A DNA stretch of 22,245 nucleotides, taken from NCBI GenBank assembly GCA_002315935.1, contig DCII01000001.1, positions 3,790-26,034 of the forward strand. Direction: 5' to 3'. Made by a program: the position numbers and the translations under genes. Positions 14,423-22,198 of this stretch are shown one piece after another. Origin of the DNA: Ruminococcaceae bacterium UBA1730 (lineage in GTDB: Bacteria; Bacillota; Clostridia; Oscillospirales; Acutalibacteraceae). The notes beneath the pieces were generated by a model, which was not told where the DNA came from, searched no databases, and saw nothing but the letters and a program-made list of their open reading frames with translations. The number at the start of each line of letters is the position of its first letter. The first letter of the stretch is position 1.

Positions 14423-14944
14423 TTAAACAATATCTTTATAGTCGTAGAATTCGACTCTGACGGCATCGGTCGGGAAATAGAAGCGGCGGTTTTCAACAAC
14501 TTCATTTCTCTTGACACCCTTGAGCTTGATGTAAATATAGCTCTGGAGAACCTCGTTACCCTCTGCATCAAAAGCTGTGTAACCGATTTTCATATCATCC
14601 GAACGCTTGCCGATGGCAATCATTTTAACATCAACAAAGCCTGAAACATTGACCTGAACGCCGTCATAGCTGATTTTTTTGAAGGTCATTTCAGCGGCAT
14701 TCTTGCCGAAAACATAATAGCTTTTCTCAACAAGCTCAATATTGTCAACTGTTTTGATGTGCTTAACAAGCGTTTTGCTCTTATCCTGAATATCCTGAGC
14801 GGTGACAGTTGCACCATCCGGATTAACAAAGGACTGATTTTCTCTTGTTTCAGTGGCGGCCTCCTTGGGTATTCTTGAACAGCCCGTGAATATGGCTGCA
14901 ATAAGCACAAAGGTCATAATTGCGGCAACAATGGATTTTTTCAT
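14423..14944 (-). CDS. Putative lipoprotein of unknown function
   Basis: A 173-residue secreted lipoprotein. A Lys-Lys start, a hydrophobic run and the lipobox FTGC place the lipidated cysteine at residue 22, so it should be anchored to the outer face of the membrane. The mature part is a mixed beta-rich domain (…ISYDGVQVNVSGFVDVKMIAIG…, …SYIYIKLKGVKRNE…) that I do not recognise. GGAGG precedes the ATG. It has its own promoter overlapping the end of trmL and a hairpin terminator just past its stop, so it is probably a single-gene unit. Confidence 0.8.
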   Translation of the reverse strand: MKKSIVAAIMTFVLIAAIFTGCSRIPKEAATETRENQSFVNPDGATVTAQDIQDKSKTLVKHIKTVDNIELVEKSYYVFGKNAAEMTFKKISYDGVQVNVSGFVDVKMIAIGKRSDDMKIGYTAFDAEGNEVLQSYIYIKLKGVKRNEVVENRRFYFPTDAVRVEFYDYKDIV

Positions 14945-14973
14945 TTTATTGTCCTCCGTATCAGTGTTAAATC

Positions 14974-15002
14974 ATTGTAACATAAATAACAAAGCTTTTC
15001 AA
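14974..15002 (-). promoter_or_regulatory. Sigma-A promoter for the lipoprotein gene
   Basis: On minus, TTGAAA (15002-14997), 17-base spacer, TACAAT (14979-14974) with extended TG. It sits in the 62-bp gap after trmL. Confidence 0.75.
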
Positions 15003-15006
15003 CTGT

Positions 15007-15519
15007 TTATTTTTCGTTCCAATTAAATTTTGTGAGCTTACCCTTGAGAAGCAAATCGGGAAAATTCCACTGGCGAAGCACTTCATAAACTCCGATAGCA
15101 ACCGTGTTGGAAAGATTAAGACTTCTTGCGGAGCTGTCATTGAGCATCGGAAGGCGTACACAGCTTTCGGGGTTATCATGAAGAAGCTCCTCGGGCAGAC
15201 CTGCGGTTTCCTTTCCGAAGAAAAGGTAACAGTTGTCAGGATATTCAACATCCGAATAGATGTTGAGAGCCTTCGTTGAAAAATAATAATAATTCCCATT
15301 CGGATTTCGCTCAAAGAAATCATCAAGGTTTTTATAATATGTAATATCAAGCAGATGCCAGTAATCAAGACCTGCACGCTTGAGCTTTGCATCATCAATT
15401 TTAAAGCCCATCGGCTCTATGATGTGAAGCCTTGAACCTGTTGCGGCACAGGTACGGGCGATATTGCCCGTGTTCTGTGGAATCTGCGGTTCAACAAGAA
15501 CTATGTTTAAAACAGCCAT
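15007..15519 (-). CDS. trmL: tRNA (cytidine(34)-2'-O)-methyltransferase
   Basis: A 170-residue SPOUT-class enzyme that uses S-adenosylmethionine to methylate the 2'-OH of the wobble base in leucine tRNAs (TrmL/YibK family). The family motifs are EPQIPQNTGNIART (10-23), the knot segments FFGKETAGLP (100-109) and MLNDSSARSLNLSNTVAIGVYE (125-146). Length matches minimal YibK proteins, which lack extra RNA-binding domains. AAGGAAG precedes the ATG. It is divergent from the 62-residue peptide gene; no strong promoter was found in the 72-bp gap. Confidence 0.94.
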   Translation of the reverse strand: MAVLNIVLVEPQIPQNTGNIARTCAATGSRLHIIEPMGFKIDDAKLKRAGLDYWHLLDITYYKNLDDFFERNPNGNYYYFSTKALNIYSDVEYPDNCYLFFGKETAGLPEELLHDNPESCVRLPMLNDSSARSLNLSNTVAIGVYEVLRQWNFPDLLLKGKLTKFNWNEK

Positions 15520-15591
15520 TTTATTACTTCCTTACATTATTCGGGTTTGGCAGGACAGAATAATAATGAAATCATTAATGGGGGTGATTAA

Positions 15592-15780
15592 ATGTTTACT
15601 TCTTCAAAAACTTCTGCAATTGCCACGGGAATGGGAATCGGTCTTGCGGTGGGCGTTGCCGCAACTGCGGCAGGCTCGAAGCTCATGACAAAAAGCGGAA
15701 TGAAGGCCTGCAAGAAAACTGCAACAAGGTGTGCCAAAAAGGTGGAGAATATGCTTGATGGCATTACTTCAATGATGTAA
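15592..15780 (+). CDS. Small membrane protein of unknown function (62 aa)
   Basis: A 62-residue protein with a Gly/Ala-rich hydrophobic segment at about 9-31 (GMGIGLAVGVAATAAG) followed by a basic tail with two cysteines (MKACKKTATRCAKKVENML). The GGGGGTGA ribosome site lies about six bases before the ATG and the codon use is like the neighbours, so it is probably real. It ends one base before the convergent pth stop codon, with no room for a terminator between them. The function is not recognised; the layout resembles small YtxH-like anchors, but that is only a resemblance. Confidence 0.65.
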   Translation: MFTSSKTSAIATGMGIGLAVGVAATAAGSKLMTKSGMKACKKTATRCAKKVENMLDGITSMM

Positions 15781-16386
15781 TCAACTGTTATGGGCGTTCA
15801 TGGCTTTGTCGATTTCTCCGGAAACAATTAATTCAACCGCATCGCAGGCCTCATCGGCGGCTTTTCGCAGCTCAACGAGGTCATTCTTTGAAAAAGACGA
15901 GAGAACCCAATCGGCAAGATCCATTTCGGGGTGGAGCTTCTGACCGACGCCGAGCTTCACCCTCGGAAAATTATCCGAACTGAGATGATAGATAATGCTT
16001 TTTATTCCGTTGTGACCGCCGTCACTTCCCTTACGCCTTATGCGAAGCTTTCCACAGGGCAGGGAAATATCATCGAAAACAACGATAATCTTTTCAGGTG
16101 GAATTTTATAGAATGATGCGGCGGCTCTGACGGCTTCGCCGCTGTTATTCATGAAGGTCTGCGGCTTCATGAGAAGGCATTTATGACCTGCCAGCTCAAT
16201 TTTGCCCGTTACGGCCTTGAACTGAATGTTGTTTATTTTAACATCCTGTTTGTCGGCAATCAGCTCCGCAAACAGAAAACCTGCGTTATGCCTTGTTGTT
16301 TCATATTGTTTTCCGGGGTTTCCGAGGCAGGCAATAATGAATTCGGGAGGGCCGGCAGGTGCTTTTGAACGGGAAAAGAAATTCAT
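15781..16386 (-). CDS. pth: Peptidyl-tRNA hydrolase
   Basis: A 201-residue esterase that releases peptides from prematurely dropped peptidyl-tRNA. Family motifs are LGNPGKQYETTRHNAG (21-36, catalytic H33), KPQTFMNNSG (74-83), FDDISLPCGKLRIR (104-117, with the conserved Asp) and GSDGGHNGIKS (120-130). A short extra N-terminus of about 12 residues precedes the usual start of the fold. It is the last gene of a three-gene minus-strand operon, 15 bp after the membrane protein at 16402. Confidence 0.96.
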   Translation of the reverse strand: MNFFSRSKAPAGPPEFIIACLGNPGKQYETTRHNAGFLFAELIADKQDVKINNIQFKAVTGKIELAGHKCLLMKPQTFMNNSGEAVRAAASFYKIPPEKIIVVFDDISLPCGKLRIRRKGSDGGHNGIKSIIYHLSSDNFPRVKLGVGQKLHPEMDLADWVLSSFSKNDLVELRKAADEACDAVELIVSGEIDKAMNAHNS

Positions 16387-16401
16387 CTGATTATGCTTCC
16401 T

Positions 16402-16980
16402 TTACTGAACTTTGACTGAATACTGCTTTTCGATGCTCTGCGAGCCGTCTTCATTCTCGACAGGCTTTTTGCTGTATATCAGATTGATTGAAATTTTGTC
16501 TGCGAGTGCCTTCGCTTCCTCAAGGGAAAGGTCACCGTTTTCGCAGAGAATGCTTTCACTGATGGGGTATGATGCTCCCGGAGCGAGAGAAAGCTCTCCG
16601 CCTATACCCTTGTTGAAATACATATCATTTTTGCCGTTTCCGGACACATCGAAGCCGACGATGCTGATTTCCGTGTCACCGGTGTTGACAATCTCCATCG
16701 TAATATCAAAGGCAAGCCAATTTTCGGGAGCTTCATAGAAGTCAGAAGCTTTTTTATCGCTTATTCCGTAGGCATCGGTGATTGTTGAACGGTATCTCTG
16801 AGCATCGGAGGAAAGAATTGCTATAAGACTTTCGGAAAGTGAGAAGTCGCTTTTTGTTGCTTCGATGCTGATATTTTCTTTCTTTTCGGGATTTTTGCCG
16901 AAAACAAAAAACAGTATTATGCCGACTGCAACAAGAACAACTGCAATTGCGGCAGTTGTTATTTTTTTCTTTTTATTCAT
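16402..16980 (-). CDS. Membrane-anchored protein of unknown function
   Basis: A 192-residue protein with a Lys-rich start, one membrane segment at about 7-27, and an extracellular beta-sandwich-like domain (…WLAFDITMEIVNTGDTEISIVGFDVSG…) that recalls DUF4352-type domains without a firm match. The ATG at 16980 is preferred: AGGAG lies 7 bases upstream, while the ATG at 16986 almost touches it. It sits 15 bp after the DUF1015 gene and 15 bp before pth, so it is translated from the same message. No catalytic motif was seen. Confidence 0.75.
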   Translation of the reverse strand: MNKKKKITTAAIAVVLVAVGIILFFVFGKNPEKKENISIEATKSDFSLSESLIAILSSDAQRYRSTITDAYGISDKKASDFYEAPENWLAFDITMEIVNTGDTEISIVGFDVSGNGKNDMYFNKGIGGELSLAPGASYPISESILCENGDLSLEEAKALADKISINLIYSKKPVENEDGSQSIEKQYSVKVQ

Positions 16981-16995
16981 TTCCATTCTCCTGCG

Positions 16996-18240
16996 TTACG
17001 AAAGCTTATGAATGAATAAACCGCTCAGAAGCTTCGGCTCGAACCATGTGGATTTCGGGGGCATGATTTTACCTGCATCGGCAATTGCCATAAGCTCTTC
17101 AAGAGAGGTAGGATACATCGAAAATGCAAGGCACATATCATCTGATGCTCTGCGTTCAAGCTCCGAAAGGCCTCTTATGCCGCCGACAAAATCAATTCTT
17201 TTATCTGTTCTCGGGTCATCAATGCCGAGAATGGGGGAAATGAGATTATTCTGAAGAATTGAAACATCAAGAGCTTCAACGGGGTCATCTGCATTGAACG
17301 AGCCCTCTTTTGCGGAAAGAGTGTACCATTTTCCGCCGAGAAGCATTCCGAAGGAATGAAGCTTTTCGGGCTTATAGGCATTGTTTCCGTAAAGCTCAAT
17401 ATCAAATTTTTCGGAAACCTTTTTCATGAATTCCTCGGCAGAATAACCGTTGAGGTCTTTGATAACTCTGTTGTAATCCATTATTTCAAGCTCGTCACAT
17501 GAGAAAAGAACGGCAAGGAAGAAATTGAACTCCTCATTTCCACTGAAATCGGGATTTGCTTCACGGCGTTTCAAACCGACTCTGACCGCAGATGCGGCTC
17601 TGTGGTGACCGTCGGCAATGTAAAGATAGTCAACACCGCCGAAAAGTGACGAAATTTCTTTTGTTACATTTTCATCATCAATTACCCATACGGTGTTGCC
17701 TATTCCGTCATCGGTAACGAAGTCGTAAACAGGTGCATTGTTTTTTTGCCAGTCGGAAATGAGCGTTGCAATGCGACTGTTGGGGCGGTATGCAAGGAAG
17801 ATAGGTCCCGTGTTTGCATCGCAGTAATCAACATGATTTATGCGGTCAGCTTCCTTGTCTGCTCTGGTCAGCTCATGCTTCTTGATAATATTGTTTATAT
17901 AGTCGTCAATCGAAACACAGCCAACAAGTCCCGTCTGTGCTCTGCCGTTCATAACCTGACGGTAGATATAGAATCTGCATTCCTCATCCTGCTTGCAGAT
18001 TCCGTCTTTTTCGAGCTTTTCAAGGTTTTCTTTTGCTTTGAGGTAAACGGTTTCGGAATATAAATCCGTTCCCTCAGGCAAATCTATTTCCGCTTTGTCA
18101 ACATGAAGAAATGAATACGGTTTACCTTTAACCATTTCGGCGGCTTCCTTGCTGTTCATAACATCATACGGGAGGGCGGCAACCTGCGATGCGAATTCAT
18201 CAAGAGGTCTGACCGCTCTGAAGGGTTTGAATATTGCCAT
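16996..18240 (-). CDS. DUF1015 family protein
   Basis: A 414-residue cytoplasmic protein recognised as DUF1015 from its N-terminal block FKPFRAVRP…ALPYDVM, the KHELTRADKEADR segment (121-133) and ADGHHR at 209-214. The family has no settled function. The DGHHR motif resembles the active-site loop of ParB/sulfiredoxin-like nucleotide-binding folds, and in many Clostridia the gene lies next to serine-biosynthesis genes; both points are from general knowledge, and no serine gene is present here. AAAGGATG precedes the ATG. It heads the operon with the membrane protein and pth, from a near-consensus promoter. Confidence 0.9.
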   Translation of the reverse strand: MAIFKPFRAVRPLDEFASQVAALPYDVMNSKEAAEMVKGKPYSFLHVDKAEIDLPEGTDLYSETVYLKAKENLEKLEKDGICKQDEECRFYIYRQVMNGRAQTGLVGCVSIDDYINNIIKKHELTRADKEADRINHVDYCDANTGPIFLAYRPNSRIATLISDWQKNNAPVYDFVTDDGIGNTVWVIDDENVTKEISSLFGGVDYLYIADGHHRAASAVRVGLKRREANPDFSGNEEFNFFLAVLFSCDELEIMDYNRVIKDLNGYSAEEFMKKVSEKFDIELYGNNAYKPEKLHSFGMLLGGKWYTLSAKEGSFNADDPVEALDVSILQNNLISPILGIDDPRTDKRIDFVGGIRGLSELERRASDDMCLAFSMYPTSLEELMAIADAGKIMPPKSTWFEPKLLSGLFIHKLS

Positions 18241-18292
18241 GTTTAATCATCCTTTTTCTGCGATAAACGCTTATTTGTAATTTAACCAATAT

Positions 18293-18321
18293 ATATTACA
18301 ACACTATTAATAATTTGTCAA
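18293..18321 (-). promoter_or_regulatory. Sigma-A promoter for the DUF1015 - pth operon
   Basis: On minus, TTGACA (18321-18316), 17-base spacer, TAATAT (18298-18293). It is divergent from the promoter at 18336-18363. Confidence 0.8.
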
Positions 18322-18335
18322 TTTATTAAATGGTA

Positions 18336-18363
18336 TTGATTTTATCGAAAAATCAACTATAAT
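18336..18363 (+). promoter_or_regulatory. Promoter with overlapping palindrome upstream of the zinc-ribbon gene
   Basis: TTGATT (18336-18341), 16-base spacer, TATAAT (18358-18363). The -35 and spacer carry a perfect 8-bp inverted repeat, TTGATTTT (18336-18343) and AAAATCAA (18349-18356) around ATCGA, placed as a repressor operator could be. Confidence 0.6.
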
Positions 18364-18423
18364 GTTCTTATCACAGAATAAAATTCCAATGAAAGGACTG
18401 TTCGTGATTATCGGACAGATGGT

Positions 18424-19077
18424 ATGATTATGTATTGTTCACATTGCGGAACTGAAATTCCCGATGGTGCTTCGGCTTGCCCGAATTGCCATGCAACAGC
18501 TTCTTCGGCTCCTGCCGAAAAGAAAAAGTTTTTCAACGAACCGAGTAAGAAGTCAAAGAGCTTTGCCGCTATCTTCACGGCTTTGCTTGTTTTTCCCGCA
18601 ACTCTGAGTGTGGCGATTGACCTTTCATTTGATAAGGCATCATGGGCAGGCTATGTTGTAGGTGCAATGCTTGTTATCTGGGTCTGCACGGTTCTTCCTG
18701 CTTTGAAAATTACTCCTGCACCCGTAACTGCGATAATCTGCTTTATGTCGATTATCGGATATGTTTTCTTTATCATTCAGAAAATCGGAATTGCAACATG
18801 GCTCTATCAGGCCTTTCTTCCGATGTTTGTGCTTACGGCGGCTCTCTTTGCGGCGGCGGTTGCGTTGATAAGCTCAAAAACAATCAAGGGGCTTCATATC
18901 TTTTCGTTCCTCAGTGCAGAGGCCGTTATTTATCTCGTAGCACTTGAAGCAACTCTTGATAACTTCCATTTCGGATATGTTGACCTCAGATGGTCGCTCA
19001 TTATTTCCTGTGCTTTTGTTTCGGTTATTGCGGTGTTTGAGGCATTCAGCTACATAGGCAGAATCAATAAGAAGTAA
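18424..19077 (+). CDS. Zinc-ribbon membrane protein
   Basis: A 217-residue protein. The N-terminus is a zinc ribbon (C5-x2-C8 … C19-x2-C22), then a charged linker and about six membrane segments between residues 45 and 212. Such zinc-ribbon/membrane proteins are common in Firmicutes and mostly unstudied; no function is claimed. The start is uncertain: ATG at 18424 and ATG at 18430 (Met3) both lack a clean ribosome site. A tiny frame, GTG at 18404 to TGA at 18427, with a good AAAGGA site overlaps the first ATG as ATGA, so translation may be coupled. Confidence 0.75.
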   Translation: MIMYCSHCGTEIPDGASACPNCHATASSAPAEKKKFFNEPSKKSKSFAAIFTALLVFPATLSVAIDLSFDKASWAGYVVGAMLVIWVCTVLPALKITPAPVTAIICFMSIIGYVFFIIQKIGIATWLYQAFLPMFVLTAALFAAAVALISSKTIKGLHIFSFLSAEAVIYLVALEATLDNFHFGYVDLRWSLIISCAFVSVIAVFEAFSYIGRINKK

Positions 19078-19214
19078 TGTTATCAAGAGATGAACATGAG
19101 TAAAGATATGCACAAAGAAATACGGGAGCAACAATTCATTAACCACTTGCCACTCTTGATTTTTAAAATCTTTTTATGAGTAATATTTCTATAAATTTCT
19201 GCGGAGGTTATTCC

Positions 19215-20891
19215 ATGAAAAATATCGGATTCAGAGTTTCATATTCAAGCTACGGCGATAAGCTTTCCATCCCTGCAAAAAGCAATGCTCACTATGTTAT
19301 CGAATACGAAGAAACGGAAAACAGCATAAAGGCAAAAATCATTGCAAGGTCAAGGATTGAGCTTGATAAAGTTGATATTCTCTATGATTATCTTTTCGAA
19401 TCAGGCGATAAATTCTTCGGAAACGGTTATCAGGCATGGACGACCTCAAGAGAATATTCACGCCTTGATGCAATGGTTGATATGACTCCCATTGCCGCAA
19501 CCAAAAAGCTGAAAAAGCTTGCAGGCATTTCGGGCGATGTGAGATTCGTTAAGTTCCCGAAAAAGAGCGGCGAATTTTTCAGCCATTGCTATACCTATAT
19601 AAGAAACGGCGACAAGGTTTTCTTCATCGGTTCTCTTTCCGAAAGACAGGGCTTTACGGTTATCTATGCCGATATGAATAAGAACACGGTCACGCTCAAC
19701 AAGGATGTTGAGGGTGTTATCCTTAACGAAGGCGAAAGCTATGAGCTTTTTGATGTTGTTAAATTCAACGGTACATATGATGAAGTTTTTGATAAGTATT
19801 TCGAGGCAATGAAGCTTTCAAAGCCCCGCCTTGACCATATGTCGGGTTACACCTCATGGTATAATTATTTCCAGAAGATTGATGAAAAAATTATCATCCG
19901 TGACCTCAATGCTCTTGATGTTGCAAAAGAATCTGTTTCAATTTTCCAGATTGATGACGGATATGAAACCTTTGTCGGCGACTGGCTTGACCCGAATCCT
20001 GCAAAGTTCCCCAAGGGAATGAAATATGTTGCCGATTCAATCCACGAAAAAGGCTATATGGCAGGCATATGGCTGGCTCCCTTCAGTCTTCAGAGAACAT
20101 CAAGAATGTATAAAGAGCATCCAGATTGGATTCTCCGTGATAAATACGGTCTGCCCATTCTCGGCGTCGTTGCATGGGGCGGTGCATATACTATGGATAT
20201 GTATCATCCCGAAGCAAGGGCTTATATTAAGCATTTCTTTGATGTTATCCTCAATGAGTGGGGATATGATATGGTTAAGCTTGATTTCCTTTACAGCCAG
20301 TGTATGTACCCGAGAAACGGCAAATCAAGAGGTACTATCATGTGCGAAGCAATGGAATTCCTGCGTGAATGCTGCGGAGAAAAATTCATTCTCGGCTGCG
20401 GCGTTCCTCTCGGAGCGGCTTTCGGCTATGTTGATGCCTGCCGTATCGGATGCGATGTTGATTTGAAGTATACGGGAAAATTCTATAATGCTCTTCATGT
20501 CAACACCGAGGTTCCTTCGGCACAGAATTCAATCACAAATGCAATTTTTCGCCGCCATCTGAGCGGAAGAGCATTCTGCAACGACCCTGATGTTTTCTTC
20601 CTCAGATATTCAAATCTTGATTTTACCATGAAGCAGAAGCTTGTTCTTGCAGGTATCAACCATATTTTCGGCGATGTTCTCTTCGTTTCGGATAATGCGG
20701 AGGAATATACTGCGGAGGATGTTGAAATTCTGAAAAAGACTTTTGCAAAATCAGATGCAAAAGTTATTTCTGCCGAATTTACGGACGGCACAAATATCAG
20801 AATCGAGCTTGAAATTAACGGAGAAATCAAAGCAATTGAATTTGACCTGACAAAGGGCGAAAGCAATATAAAAGAGGTTATCTATAAGTAA
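19215..20891 (+). CDS. Alpha-galactosidase, glycoside hydrolase family 36
   Basis: A 558-residue GH36-type enzyme expected to release terminal alpha-galactose from raffinose-type sugars or galactomannan fragments. Motifs in order: FQIDDGYE (244-251), GIWLAPF (284-290), MVKLDF (353-358) with nucleophile D357, and CRIGCDVD (409-416) with D414 as likely acid/base. There is no signal peptide, so it is probably cytoplasmic. It is shorter than the roughly 700-residue AgaA/RafA type, having a reduced N-terminal beta-sandwich. The start at 19215 is fixed by GGAGG eight bases upstream; an in-frame ATG at 19176 lacks a site. No sugar transporter adjoins it. Some family members act as galactosyl transferases, so the exact substrate is uncertain. 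Confidence 0.88.
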   Translation: MKNIGFRVSYSSYGDKLSIPAKSNAHYVIEYEETENSIKAKIIARSRIELDKVDILYDYLFESGDKFFGNGYQAWTTSREYSRLDAMVDMTPIAATKKLKKLAGISGDVRFVKFPKKSGEFFSHCYTYIRNGDKVFFIGSLSERQGFTVIYADMNKNTVTLNKDVEGVILNEGESYELFDVVKFNGTYDEVFDKYFEAMKLSKPRLDHMSGYTSWYNYFQKIDEKIIIRDLNALDVAKESVSIFQIDDGYETFVGDWLDPNPAKFPKGMKYVADSIHEKGYMAGIWLAPFSLQRTSRMYKEHPDWILRDKYGLPILGVVAWGGAYTMDMYHPEARAYIKHFFDVILNEWGYDMVKLDFLYSQCMYPRNGKSRGTIMCEAMEFLRECCGEKFILGCGVPLGAAFGYVDACRIGCDVDLKYTGKFYNALHVNTEVPSAQNSITNAIFRRHLSGRAFCNDPDVFFLRYSNLDFTMKQKLVLAGINHIFGDVLFVSDNAEEYTAEDVEILKKTFAKSDAKVISAEFTDGTNIRIELEINGEIKAIEFDLTKGESNIKEVIYK

Positions 20892-20930
20892 ACTGCAATG
20901 CTCGGATTAAAAGAATGTTGAGGAAAATAT

Positions 20931-22007
20931 ATGAACAGAGAAGAAAAAAGAGATTTTATAAATATTCTTCGCGGATTGGCGATTTTTCTGGTGCTGTGGG
21001 GACACGCAATACAGTATTTTTCAACAGGAGATTTTGATTTCTTTGAAAATACAGTGTTTAAGGCTATATACAGTTTTCATATGCCACTTCTTATGTTGAT
21101 AAGCGGTTACTTGTTTTATTTTTCTTTGCAAAAAAGAAATCTGAAAGAAATTTTAGTTCATAAAGCGCAGAATTTGCTTCAACCGATTATTTTCGGAACA
21201 ATCCTTTATATTCTTTTAACCTCGGTTGCTATGGAAATGCTAAAATTCGAAATCGGTTCTCTGTTTGATTTGGTTAACAATGCTTTTTCAAAAACAAATA
21301 CATATTGGTTTTTATGGAGCACATTAGCTTGCTCTGTGGCTGTAAGCATTATCTATAAAGTTACTGACAAATTTTTATTGAAATTCCTTTTACTTTTTGC
21401 CGGATTAGGAATAATTTGCATTCTACCTTGCAGTACATTTAATGTATATATGTTTCCCTTTTTTATTTTAGGGTTCTGGTTTGCAGAAATACCGGAGGGA
21501 AGAGTAAAAACATTTCTATTAAAAATCAAATATTTGTCCATTCCGTTGTTTCCGGTAATGCTGCTGTTTTTTAAGAAGGATCACTATATCTATACGTCGG
21601 GTATGCATATATTCAGATTGAGTGAATTTAAATTGTTTTATCTTGATGTTTACAGATGGGCAATCGGATTTGTCGGAAGTGTTTTCACCATTACTATTGC
21701 GAAAATTGTGGTAACCATTGTTAAGAAATATTCAAATATTTCAAAAAAATCTCTCATTTATAAGTTAGGTGAAAAGTCACTTCAGGTATATATTTTACAA
21801 AAAATAATTTTAGAGTTTTGGCTCAATAATATATACTCAAAGATAATTGAAGATTTTAATAGCGGAGTAAATGTTCTCTCCGGAAATATGCTATTATTCA
21901 ATTGGATTATTACTCCGTTGATTGCTGTTTCTGTCGGAATTGTTTGCCTGCTCTTTGCAAAATTGTTGGAAAAATCAAAAATCAGCAATCTTATTTTCGG
22001 AAGATAA
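20931..22007 (+). CDS. Acyltransferase family 3 membrane protein (O-acyltransferase)
   Basis: A 358-residue protein with about ten membrane segments. The family's catalytic His is in LVLWGHA (residues 21-27), and the YSFHMPLLMLISGYLF block matches the conserved second motif. Members transfer acetyl or other acyl groups to cell-surface polysaccharides or small molecules; the acceptor is unknown. GAGG lies 7 bases before the ATG. It follows GH36 by 39 bp without an evident terminator and might share its message. Its base composition is clearly more AT-rich than its neighbours (17 G+C of 60 in 21121-21180 against 30 of 60 in 20341-20400), which suggests recent transfer. Confidence 0.88.
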   Translation: MNREEKRDFINILRGLAIFLVLWGHAIQYFSTGDFDFFENTVFKAIYSFHMPLLMLISGYLFYFSLQKRNLKEILVHKAQNLLQPIIFGTILYILLTSVAMEMLKFEIGSLFDLVNNAFSKTNTYWFLWSTLACSVAVSIIYKVTDKFLLKFLLLFAGLGIICILPCSTFNVYMFPFFILGFWFAEIPEGRVKTFLLKIKYLSIPLFPVMLLFFKKDHYIYTSGMHIFRLSEFKLFYLDVYRWAIGFVGSVFTITIAKIVVTIVKKYSNISKKSLIYKLGEKSLQVYILQKIILEFWLNNIYSKIIEDFNSGVNVLSGNMLLFNWIITPLIAVSVGIVCLLFAKLLEKSKISNLIFGR

Positions 22008-22058
22008 ATTTCTAAAAATGAAAATTGAAATTTTTTTTAAAAAAGTTTAAAAAAACTA

Positions 22059-22087
22059 TTGACATTTTGAAAAAAGTAGTGTATTAT
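22059..22087 (+). promoter_or_regulatory. Sigma-A promoter of the tRNA cluster
   Basis: TTGACA (22059-22064), 17 bases, TATTAT (22082-22087). Expected start near 22094, about 27 bases before tRNA-Val. No GC-rich terminator separates it from the acyltransferase gene. Confidence 0.85.
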
Positions 22088-22120
22088 AGGCTACGCCGCT
22101 TGAGAGAACGGCAACGGTTT

Positions 22121-22196
22121 GGGAGCATAGCTCAGCTGGGAGAGCATCTGCCTTACAAGCAGAGGGTCACAGGTTCGAGCCCTGTTGTTCCCACCA
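22121..22196 (+). tRNA. tRNA-Val (anticodon TAC)
   Basis: A complete cloverleaf: acceptor GGGAGCA/TGTTCCC with one G-T pair, D-arm GCTC/GAGC, anticodon stem TCTGC/GCAGA around CTTACAA (anticodon TAC), T-arm ACAGG-TTCGAGC-CCTGT, and encoded CCA at 22194-22196. Confidence 0.97.
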
Positions 22197-22198
22197 AT

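Noticed and set aside
19082..19160. 8-bp inverted repeat (ATCAAGAG…CTCTTGAT) before a T-rich stretch
   Set aside because: The 63-base loop is too long for a convincing terminator; the stem may be chance.
19096..19179. A 27-codon frame between the zinc-ribbon gene and the GH36 gene
   Set aside because: Weak ribosome site, no recognisable features, and the product looks like translated AT-rich spacer.
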